The notes under the pieces were generated by a model, which saw nothing but the letters and a program-made list of their open reading frames with translations, ran no database searches and was not told where the DNA came from. A stretch of DNA of 5,597 nucleotides from Oscillospiraceae bacterium. Lineage in GTDB: Bacteria; Bacillota; Clostridia; Oscillospirales; Acutalibacteraceae. Below are positions 1-5,597 of the stretch, one piece after another (position 1 is the stretch's first letter; each line of letters opens with the position of its first letter). Made by a program: the position numbers and the translations under genes. The stretch covers positions 1 to 5,597 of the forward strand of contig JAISII010000171.1 of assembly GCA_031262125.1 (NCBI GenBank). The letters are read 5' to 3'.

Positions 1-15
1 TTTTAAAACTAACAA

Positions 16-21
16 TATAAT
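16..21 (+). promoter_or_regulatory. Possible -10 box upstream of the ACT-domain gene
   Basis: The hexamer TATAAT, identical to the sigma-A -10 consensus, lies 29 bases before the start codon of the ACT-domain gene. A matching -35 box would fall just outside the left edge, so it cannot be checked. The surrounding DNA is very A/T-rich, so a chance match is quite possible. Confidence 0.25.
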
Positions 22-35
22 TATAAAAACAAGCG

Positions 36-41
36 AAAGGA
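36..41 (+). promoter_or_regulatory. Ribosome binding site of the ACT-domain gene
   Basis: AAAGGA sits nine bases before the ATG at 51. It is a reasonable Shine-Dalgarno match at normal spacing and supports that ATG as the start. Confidence 0.6.
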
Positions 42-50
42 ACCGACACT

Positions 51-485
51 ATGAACAACATTTATCAACTCTCTGTTTTTGTTGAAAACAAACCCGGTCG
101 GGTTCATCACATAACCGAAGTTTTGGGCAAAAATAATATCGACATTCGTGCACTTTCAATTGCCGAAACTGCCGATTACGGCGTTTTGCGGCTGATTGTA
201 CGCAACCCCGAACAAGCCTCACAAATTTTAAAAAGCGAAAATATTACCGTTTTGCTAACCCCCGTTATCGCCGTTGCAATTCAAGATACCCCCGGTGCAC
301 TTGTTGCCACAATGAATGCACTTGCAAGCGAAAAAATCGGCATTGAGTATATGTACGCTTTTTTAAACCCCACGCCCGACACTGCCTATATGATTTTGCG
401 TGTGGAGGATAACGAAAAGGCAATCTCGGCTTTAACCTCCGCAGGTGTGCGGTTGGTTGCCGAAAAAGAGTTGTACGAAATTTAG
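51..485 (+). CDS. Tandem ACT-domain protein (putative amino-acid-binding regulatory protein)
   Basis: This 144-residue soluble protein consists of almost nothing but two ACT domains, at about residues 4-66 and 72-137. Each opens with the typical strand-turn-helix signature: VENKPGRVHHITEVL at residues 11-25 and IQDTPGALVATMNAL at 77-91, with the conserved Pro-Gly at the ligand-binding turn (15-16 and 81-82). ACT domains usually bind amino acids or similar small molecules at domain interfaces and control an enzyme. No catalytic or DNA-binding domain is attached, so this is a stand-alone sensor type. Small double-ACT proteins like this are, as I recall, often found next to phenylacetate-CoA ligase-like genes in clostridia and archaea; the left neighbour is outside the window, so that cannot be tested. 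The start is supported by AAAGGA nine bases upstream, and the length suits a complete protein. The family call is firm; ligand and partner are unknown. Confidence 0.9.
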   Translation: MNNIYQLSVFVENKPGRVHHITEVLGKNNIDIRALSIAETADYGVLRLIVRNPEQASQILKSENITVLLTPVIAVAIQDTPGALVATMNALASEKIGIEYMYAFLNPTPDTAYMILRVEDNEKAISALTSAGVRLVAEKELYEI

Positions 486-500
486 AGGCAAGAATTTTCT

Positions 501-633
501 TTTCTCCTTCCGTCAGTGCTAACGCACTGCCACCTCCCTCTAAGAGGGAGGCTTTAAGGCACACTCAAAAAAGTCCCCCTCCGGGAGGGGGATGTCCAAC
601 ACTGGCAAAGCGAGTGTTGGACAGGGGGAGAAA
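501..633. repeat. Inverted pair of palindromic (REP/MITE-like) intergenic repeats
   Basis: Two related units face each other between the convergent genes. The left unit (501 to about 555, plus strand) begins TTTCTCCTTCCGTC and holds two perfect hairpins: CAGTGC/GCACTG (514-529, loop TAAC) and CCTCCCTC/GAGGGAGG (533-551, loop TAA). The right unit, read on the minus strand from 633, begins TTTCTCCCCCTGTC, which matches the left unit at 11 of 14 positions. It also holds two hairpins: an 11-bp stem at 593-603/613-623 and TCCCCCTC/GAGGGGGA at 574-581/585-592. In both units the second, G/C-rich hairpin is followed by C and a T run. The first hairpins differ in sequence but keep their place, which suggests diverged copies of one element. 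No coding potential was seen. Such palindromic units are typical of clostridial intergenic DNA; the exact family was not identified. Confidence 0.7.
567..592 (-). terminator. Terminator-like hairpin with T6 tract (minus strand)
   Basis: Read on the minus strand, an 8-bp G/C-rich stem (585-592 with 574-581, three-base loop) is followed by AC and six T residues (567-572). This is the shape of an intrinsic terminator. It lies about 190 bases past the aldolase stop, behind the stronger stem at 721-753, so it could be a back-up. It is also part of the right-hand palindromic repeat unit. Confidence 0.45.
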
Positions 634-653
634 GCGAGCGGCGTAAGTCGCTT
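632..653. repeat. Small inverted repeat abutting the palindromic pair
   Basis: AAGCGA (632-637) and TCGCTT (648-653) form a 6-bp stem with a ten-base loop. It adjoins the outer end of the right-hand palindromic unit and may be an appendage of that element. No T tract follows, so it does not look like a terminator. Confidence 0.4.
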
Positions 654-681
654 CTTGTCTCTTGCGTCTTGCTCCTTGAAT
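654..681 (+). repeat. Degenerate 7-base tandem repeat (four CTTG units)
   Basis: Four consecutive 7-base units, CTTGTCT, CTTGCGT, CTTGCTC and CTTGAAT, share the CTTG core in exact register. The array is non-coding and lies between the palindromic repeats and the terminator. It is short and imperfect, so it may be a decayed simple repeat; no function is evident. Confidence 0.45.
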
Positions 682-718
682 CCGAGGGGAATATTAGCAC
701 AAACAATATACTAAAGGC

Positions 719-758
719 AAAAAACCGTGGGTTTGTTTTAAACCCACGGTTTTAAAAT
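719..758. terminator. Bidirectional intrinsic terminator between convergent genes
   Basis: A perfect 14-bp stem pairs 721-734 with 740-753 around the five-base loop GTTTT. On the minus strand the stem ends in an uninterrupted run of six T residues (719-724), giving a textbook terminator 32 bases past the aldolase stop. On the plus strand the stem ends in TTTT and is followed by AAAATTTTT, so it can also stop transcription coming from the ACT gene. The minus-strand version looks the stronger. Confidence 0.88.
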
Positions 759-784
759 TTTTATAAAACTTTACTTAAACAAAC

Positions 785-1651
785 TCAAGCTTTGTTTACC
801 GAGCCGAACAGCTCCATTTTCTCTTTAACTGTTTGTTTAATAGCTTCAAACCCGGGGGCTAAAAGCTTGCGGGGGTCAAAGCCCTTGCCTTGCAAATCTT
901 TGCCGGCTTCGATATATTCACGTGTTGCGGCAGCAAATGTTAGCTGGCATTCGGTGTTAACGTTGATTTTAGAAACGCCCAAGTCAATCGCTTTTTTAAT
1001 CATATCCTCGGGGATGCCTGTGCCGCCGTGCAAAACAAGGGGCATATCTCCGGTAAGCTTTTGAATTGCATCCAATGTTTCAAAGCTGAGGCCTGCCCAG
1101 TTTTCGGGGTATTTGCCGTGAATATTGCCAATGCCTGCTGCAAGCATTGTAACGCCCAAATCGGCAATCATTTTGCATTCTTGCGGGTCGGCACATTCGC
1201 CTGCACCAACAACGCCGTCTTCTTCGCCACCAATAGAGCCAACCTCTGCCTCGATAGACAAGTTAAGGTCGTTGCAAACGCCTACCAACTCTTTGGTTTT
1301 TGCAATATTTTCATCAATGGGGTAATGCGAGCCGTCAAACATAACCGAGCTAAAGCCTGCCTCGATGCATTTTTTTGCACCCTCGTACGAACCATGGTCC
1401 AAATGCAGAGCAACCGGCACGGTGATGTTCAGTTCCTCTAACATGCCGTTAACCATACCTACAACCGTTTTATAGCCGCACATATATTTGCCTGCACCCT
1501 CCGACACACCCAAAATTACAGGTGAGTTAAGCTCTTGCGCTGTCAGCAAAACGGCTTTTGTCCATTCTAAATTGTTAATGTTAAACTGCCCTACGGCATA
1601 ATGCCCCTGCTTTGCTTTTGTAAGCATTTCTTTTGCGTTTACCAATGCCAT
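785..1651 (-). CDS. fba: Class II fructose-1,6-bisphosphate aldolase
   Basis: This cytoplasmic zinc enzyme reversibly splits fructose 1,6-bisphosphate into dihydroxyacetone phosphate and glyceraldehyde 3-phosphate in glycolysis and gluconeogenesis. The 288-residue length and the close resemblance to the Bacillus subtilis FbaA type (from memory) place it in the shorter class IIB group. Key residues are present: HLDHG at 83-87 with the presumed catalytic Asp85 and zinc ligand His86, the EAEVG region at 134-138, zinc ligand His178 in GNIHG, zinc ligand His208 in VLHGGTG (206-212), and the phosphate-binding NVNTE at 230-234. The TIM-barrel fold appears complete, with no gaps. The start is fixed by AGAGAGGT ending nine bases before the ATG. 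The stop lies 32 bases before a strong terminator. The YfhO-family gene lies 97 bases upstream on the same strand, so read-through is possible, but the two functions are unrelated. Tagatose-bisphosphate aldolase is a relative, but the overall match favours FBP aldolase. Confidence 0.95.
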   Translation of the reverse strand: MALVNAKEMLTKAKQGHYAVGQFNINNLEWTKAVLLTAQELNSPVILGVSEGAGKYMCGYKTVVGMVNGMLEELNITVPVALHLDHGSYEGAKKCIEAGFSSVMFDGSHYPIDENIAKTKELVGVCNDLNLSIEAEVGSIGGEEDGVVGAGECADPQECKMIADLGVTMLAAGIGNIHGKYPENWAGLSFETLDAIQKLTGDMPLVLHGGTGIPEDMIKKAIDLGVSKINVNTECQLTFAAATREYIEAGKDLQGKGFDPRKLLAPGFEAIKQTVKEKMELFGSVNKA

Positions 1652-1660
1652 AATTTTAAA

Positions 1661-1667
1661 ACCTCTC
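1661..1667 (-). promoter_or_regulatory. Ribosome binding site of fba
   Basis: On the minus strand GAGAGGT lies nine bases before the ATG at 1651, within a purine-rich run. It supports the annotated aldolase start. No convincing -35/-10 pair was found in the 97-base gap upstream. Confidence 0.65.
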
Positions 1668-1701
1668 TCTTTTTGTTTTGTTGAAAATTTTTATATGTCA
1701 G

Positions 1702-1720
1702 CTGCGGCTTTGTACCGCAG
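1702..1720. other. Small hairpin in the gap between the YfhO-family gene and fba
   Basis: CTGCGG (1702-1707) and CCGCAG (1715-1720) form a 6-bp stem with a seven-base loop. On the minus strand the stem is followed by CTGACATATAAAAATTTT rather than a direct T tract, so it is not a good intrinsic terminator. It could be an mRNA processing or stability hairpin, a weak attenuator, or chance. Confidence 0.35.
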
Positions 1721-1748
1721 AAACTAACCTTTGTTGCCGGTTTTTGTT

Positions 1749-4700
1749 TTAATCTTCGGCGTCTTGTTCTTGCACATCATCCTTGCTAAGCGGACGCAAA
1801 TGCACCTTAAAAAACGCTTTTTTGCGTAACCGATGCCGTAAAATGCACATTACCGCCAGTGCAACAATACCGAATATCGTAAGCGACATCCCCGGCACAA
1901 AACCGTTTGGAATATAGCTGATTTCTATAGTATGCTGCCCCTTTGTTATGGGGAAGGCAAGCAAGGCATCACCTATAGGGTAAATTAACCCGTCTATCGG
2001 TGCAACTTCTATGCTGTCTGCCAAGCCCTTTGACTTTTTATACTCGTCCACCGTCATAAGCTGTTCGCCGTCGACTTTAACGCTCCAGCCTTTTTCATAG
2101 GGGATGGATGTATAGAACACACCGTCGTTTTGCACGTTAATTGTGCCGTTAAGGTGGGTATCATCTTTAAAATCTGCCTGCAACACGCTTTTGCTTAATA
2201 TTTCATAACCCTGCTCAAAAACATCGCTGTTAAGGCGGTTAAAGTATACCTGCATACTGCCAGTAGTCGTGTCGTCTTTTAAAGTGGTATATAAAGTTAT
2301 AAGGTCGCCTTTTTTAAACTCGCCCACTGCCGCAATATTTGGGCGACCAATTGTATAATCGTCAACCTCTTCAGTTTTTACCGCTTGAGAAAGTCTTGCA
2401 ACAACCTGCTGTGCAGCAGTGCGGGCTTCATCAATTTGCCCTATGTTTGCAACAACTGCAAGCCTTTTTCCGTTACTGTTTTTATATTCATAAATGCTCT
2501 TGTCTTCATTAACGGTAATAGTATTATTACCCCCGGCGGTGTAGGTAAAGGTTTTGCCGTTAAAAACGTCTTTTGCCGTAACCGAGGATACATCAGCTGC
2601 TGCACTTACACTTTCGGCTGCAATAACAGGTATGCTGTTGCCGTTGCTGTCGGTAATTGAGCACCTGCCGTCGGTGTTTGTTAACGTACTTTCGCCCTCT
2701 GCAAGGTCTATAGCTACTGTTTTGCCCGAGGTTTCGTTCTCCAGCAGCAGCACATTCGGCACGGTTGTTCCGTCCTCGTTTGTTAAAACATAGGCTTCTG
2801 TCTCTTTGTTATATTGAATTGTTTGCCCTGCCTTTAGCCCATATTCGGCAGTGGCACGGTGGGCATTCATATTATCGCCCCCCGGCACTTGCATAAATGC
2901 ACAATACAAGCCGTCCTGCGGGGCGGTATAATAAAACTTAAGTTTATGCCCCGTACCCGAAACTGTTGTAAAATAATATTTGCCGTAGGCTGTTTCGCTT
3001 ACGGTCATCTCGCCTTTGCTGTCGTCAACGGCCGTAGGAATAATAGCGTCATAAACCGGTGTTTCTATCTCGGTTGCAGCTTTAAAAAACTGGTTTTGCA
3101 CATCAAAGGGGTTATTTGATACGTCATAGGTTCTCGGAACCTCCAGCAACGGGAATTCATCGGTTTTGTAAATATCGCTGCTTACAACAAAACCCATAGG
3201 CAAATATTTTGTGTTTTCGAGCAGTTTTGTGCTGCCTTGGGTAAAAATCTCCTGCATATATTTTGTGTTGTTATATTTGTTGTTGCGGCTTATTTGATAT
3301 TTAAGGTTAAAAAACAAATTGCTTACAGGCGAAGTTTCGTAATAGGCATACCTGTTGCCCGCCGGCCAAGACGAAAACCCAAAGTTTTGCGTGTAATATG
3401 TCATATTAACATTAGCCATAGAGCTGAACATCGACAACCCGGGGTATTGGTTAAGTGCACTGTCGTTAACCGAATGCGACCGAGTGGTTTCGGCACGCCA
3501 AATGTCGGGCTTGCCTGCTTCTCGTTCTTTCATAAGCTCAACAGCTTTGCTTACGTTTTCGCCCTCCATGGGGTAGCCGCTATAGCTGTTAAAACCAAAT
3601 GACTCTACACTTATTTTTGTTACGGCAAACAGCTCGGTCAGCACCAGCACGGCAATCACTGCGTTTAAAACGCTGCGTTTAAGTTTGCCCTTGCTGTGCA
3701 ATAAAAACACCGCTGCAAATATGCCTGCAATCAGCAGGCTGCCTATAACCACATAGTTTACTGTCATTCCCGCAAGCTCAATTGTTTTGGTTTGTATACC
3801 AAAGGCATACAGCAAAATAAGTGCCATAAAAATGCAGGCTATTACTATATCCCATCGTGTGTCTTTTGCAAGCACATGGTATGCCCTAAACGCCAGCAAA
3901 ACAAGCACAAAGCTAAACAAAAAGCTAAAGCGGTACGGTATCATATTTGTAAAATGGAACCCGTTCCAAATAAAATCCAGCTGGCGGATTATAAAACTGA
4001 GTATAATAAAACTCAACAAAACGCCGTAGCAAACCTTTTCTCTTAATCGGAACTTTTTAGATGTAAAGAAAATTATGCCCAAAAACACAGCAGCAAGCCC
4101 GCAATAAATATTTGGCAGAGCTTCGGTTTTAACGTCGTTGGGGGTAATAAACGACAGCGTATTTGTAATAACCTTGCCAAACAGTGCCAGTATGGTCGGC
4201 AAATCGGGTTTTGCCGAAGCATCCCCAAAATTGTTAATTGCAAGCGAGGTAGGCATATCGCCCCCCGTAGACACTGTGTTTTGCAGCCCCAAAAACGCCG
4301 GTATGGTTACGCACGCCGTTATAAACAACGAAAGCACGGTATATACACCCATACGCAGCAGGTTAGATATAAAATTCTTAGCCCCTTGCCAGTTGCTTAT
4401 TGCAAAAACAACAAACATAAGCAGCGTAAAATAACACAAAAACAGCCCTATATAATAGTTTGCCATTAACGCAACCGCAAGCGAAACCACATAAAGCAAA
4501 AACTTGCCTTCTCGCATAAGCTTGTACATTCCCATAATAACAAGCGGGGTTAGTGCGGCTGTGTCCAGCCACATTGTGTCCCAATAATACCCCATAAAAA
4601 ACGCACTCAGTGCAAACATCGAGCCAAAAATCGCCAGCGATAAATCGTTCTTTTTAAACAAATAACGCAGCATAATTGCAAAGAACGCACTTGCAAACCC

Positions 4701-5516
4701 AATTTTTGCAACAATGCCGTACATCCAAAACAAACGCAAATGCTCGGTGGGCACAAAAACCGAAAGCCAGTTTAGCGGGCTGAGTTCATAATAAGACAGC
4801 AAAGACAAATAGTTCGTGCCACCGCCTATGTTCCACGACCAAAACAGCGAACCGCCGCTTTGCAGCTTTTCGTGCAAATCAAGCAAAAACGGGTAATATT
4901 GGTGCCACGAGTCGATGATTAGCGTTTGCAAATTGCCAAACGGGGCAACGCCACGTGCGGCATAGCAAAGCACCATAAACAAAACCGGGAAGAAAAACGC
5001 CAGCAAAATATATATGTTACGCAAAAACCAATTTTTCTTTTTCGGCTTTTCTTCGCCTTTTTCAAGCGTAGAAGCATCCTTAGGTTCAATATCCAAATAT
5101 TTATAATTGCCGCCCTTAATATAAAAGTCCTTGTCCTGCTCTGCCAAACGGCGTCGTAAAGTCAGCGATTCAAAATCTACCCCTGCGGGCTTAACGGTAA
5201 GAATTTTCGGCTCGCCAACCTTTTTGCGTCTTTTAAATTTTAAAAAACCTCTCATTTGCACGTTAACAAAAACTGCACCAATTGCCGCAAAAACAAACGA
5301 AAGCACGTTGCGGTAAAATATTTGTGCACCCAAACTATATATTAAAAGCCAGCCCAAAACTGCCATAACAAGGCAAACCACCGCAGTAAGCACCGAATAA
5401 AAGTTCTGCGATTTACCTGCTTTGGCGGCAATTTTGCCGTTTAACCAAACTGCCAGCAAAATACCAACCGCTTCGGGAATCAAAAACATCATCCCTATCG
5501 TATTAAAGGTGTCCAT
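1749..5516 (-). CDS. Large YfhO-family membrane protein (predicted GT-C glycosyltransferase)
   Basis: This 1255-residue polytopic protein carries YfhO-family hallmarks. IIDSWHQYYPF (200-210) holds a likely catalytic Asp202 in the first large outside loop, as in GT-C enzymes. It is followed by WSWNIGGGTNYLSLLSYYELSPLNWL (two parts, 226-240 and 241-251), WLDTAALTPL (316-325), ANYYIGLFLCYF (352-363), PYRFSFLFSF (527-536), PYEKGWSVKVDG (1139-1150), and HTIEISYIPNGFVPG (1195-1209) before the last helix. Predicted layout: three helices (8-27, 40-62, 69-88), a basic cytoplasmic linker (91-162), about thirteen helices between 166 and 634, an outside domain (635-1205), one helix (1207-1226) and an acidic-ended tail. 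Bacillus YfhO (about 860 residues from memory) glycosylates lipoteichoic acid using undecaprenyl-phosphate sugar, so a cell-surface role is likely; the substrate here is unknown. The N-terminal module and outside domain are longer than usual. The start is fixed by GGAGGGAA seven bases upstream and an in-frame TGA directly before the ATG. Confidence 0.88.
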   Translation of the reverse strand: MDTFNTIGMMFLIPEAVGILLAVWLNGKIAAKAGKSQNFYSVLTAVVCLVMAVLGWLLIYSLGAQIFYRNVLSFVFAAIGAVFVNVQMRGFLKFKRRKKVGEPKILTVKPAGVDFESLTLRRRLAEQDKDFYIKGGNYKYLDIEPKDASTLEKGEEKPKKKNWFLRNIYILLAFFFPVLFMVLCYAARGVAPFGNLQTLIIDSWHQYYPFLLDLHEKLQSGGSLFWSWNIGGGTNYLSLLSYYELSPLNWLSVFVPTEHLRLFWMYGIVAKIGFASAFFAIMLRYLFKKNDLSLAIFGSMFALSAFFMGYYWDTMWLDTAALTPLVIMGMYKLMREGKFLLYVVSLAVALMANYYIGLFLCYFTLLMFVVFAISNWQGAKNFISNLLRMGVYTVLSLFITACVTIPAFLGLQNTVSTGGDMPTSLAINNFGDASAKPDLPTILALFGKVITNTLSFITPNDVKTEALPNIYCGLAAVFLGIIFFTSKKFRLREKVCYGVLLSFIILSFIIRQLDFIWNGFHFTNMIPYRFSFLFSFVLVLLAFRAYHVLAKDTRWDIVIACIFMALILLYAFGIQTKTIELAGMTVNYVVIGSLLIAGIFAAVFLLHSKGKLKRSVLNAVIAVLVLTELFAVTKISVESFGFNSYSGYPMEGENVSKAVELMKEREAGKPDIWRAETTRSHSVNDSALNQYPGLSMFSSMANVNMTYYTQNFGFSSWPAGNRYAYYETSPVSNLFFNLKYQISRNNKYNNTKYMQEIFTQGSTKLLENTKYLPMGFVVSSDIYKTDEFPLLEVPRTYDVSNNPFDVQNQFFKAATEIETPVYDAIIPTAVDDSKGEMTVSETAYGKYYFTTVSGTGHKLKFYYTAPQDGLYCAFMQVPGGDNMNAHRATAEYGLKAGQTIQYNKETEAYVLTNEDGTTVPNVLLLENETSGKTVAIDLAEGESTLTNTDGRCSITDSNGNSIPVIAAESVSAAADVSSVTAKDVFNGKTFTYTAGGNNTITVNEDKSIYEYKNSNGKRLAVVANIGQIDEARTAAQQVVARLSQAVKTEEVDDYTIGRPNIAAVGEFKKGDLITLYTTLKDDTTTGSMQVYFNRLNSDVFEQGYEILSKSVLQADFKDDTHLNGTINVQNDGVFYTSIPYEKGWSVKVDGEQLMTVDEYKKSKGLADSIEVAPIDGLIYPIGDALLAFPITKGQHTIEISYIPNGFVPGMSLTIFGIVALAVMCILRHRLRKKAFFKVHLRPLSKDDVQEQDAED

Positions 5517-5523
5517 TCAACCG

Positions 5524-5531
5524 TTCCCTCC
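5524..5531 (-). promoter_or_regulatory. Strong ribosome binding site of the YfhO-family gene
   Basis: GGAGGGAA on the minus strand lies seven bases before the ATG at 5516. An in-frame TGA (5517-5519) directly precedes that ATG. Together they show that the unusual N-terminal extension is translated and is not an over-called start. Confidence 0.8.
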
Positions 5532-5597
5532 GTTTGTTAAGTAATTTCGGCTTGCAAATTCTCACTCATTTTTATGACCATTAGCTTTTAGCCACAA

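Noticed and set aside
265..564. A 99-codon open frame on the minus strand overlapping the ACT gene and the palindromic repeat
   Set aside because: It is antisense to a clear ACT-domain gene, runs through the repeat hairpins, and its translation shows no recognisable domain or clear ribosome binding site.
574..623. The close-packed palindromes considered as a CRISPR array or riboswitch
   Set aside because: There are no regularly spaced direct repeats with spacers, and the region lies at the 3' ends of convergent genes, not in a 5' leader.
792..1441. Several open frames on the plus strand inside the aldolase gene
   Set aside because: They are antisense shadows of a well-supported fba gene, with Cys- and Ser-rich unstructured translations.
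2385..5316. Many plus-strand open frames of 60-121 codons, and one minus-strand frame at 4378-4584, within the YfhO-family gene
   Set aside because: All overlap one continuous 1255-codon frame with family motifs along its length; none has convincing domains.
5537..5569. A ten-codon minus-strand open frame (MSENLQAEIT) just before the YfhO-family gene, considered as a leader peptide
   Set aside because: It has no Shine-Dalgarno sequence, no run of regulatory codons and no attenuator hairpin after it; chance is the simpler explanation.
5562..5597. A minus-strand open frame entering from the right edge and ending LWLKANGHKNE, considered as the tail of an upstream gene
   Set aside because: Only eleven codons are visible, and another frame also enters and stops nearby (VAKS), so no frame can be preferred.
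5569..5597. Possible promoter of the YfhO-family gene (TTGTGG, 17 bases, TAAAAA on the minus strand)
   Set aside because: Both boxes are poor matches to consensus, and the first is cut off at the window edge.

Overview
The window looks like chromosomal DNA from a low-to-moderate G+C Bacillota (Firmicutes), probably a gut-type clostridium of the Oscillospiraceae/Ruminococcaceae kind. The grounds are the Bacillus/Clostridium-type class II aldolase, the purine-rich ribosome binding sites, a clostridial-style two-ACT-domain protein, a YfhO-family membrane protein, and GC-rich palindromic intergenic repeats. The placement is inference; there is no rRNA or other marker gene here.

Layout. A short protein of two tandem ACT domains reads rightward (51-485). 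A convergent 299-base gene-free stretch (486-784) follows, packed with hairpins: two diverged copies of one palindromic repeat facing each other (501-633), a further small hairpin, a degenerate 7-base tandem repeat, and a strong two-way intrinsic terminator (719-758). Everything after that reads leftward: a class II fructose-1,6-bisphosphate aldolase (785-1651), and upstream of it a very large YfhO-family polytopic membrane protein (1749-5516). The last 81 bases hold only the ribosome binding site of the large gene and sequence with no convincing gene.

The three genes do not form an obvious pathway. The aldolase is central glycolysis. The ACT protein is probably a small-molecule (amino-acid-type) sensor whose partner lies off the left edge. 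The YfhO protein is predicted to be a GT-C-fold glycosyltransferase acting on the outside of the membrane, probably on cell-surface polymers. The aldolase may be co-transcribed with the YfhO gene across a 97-base gap, but no promoter or terminator in that gap settles the point.

The most unusual items are the size and architecture of the YfhO protein (1255 residues, with an extra three-helix N-terminal module and an enlarged extracellular region) and the inverted pair of palindromic repeats between the convergent genes. I saw no CRISPR array, tRNA, rRNA, transposase, phage gene or defence system. The protein content is mostly ordinary.
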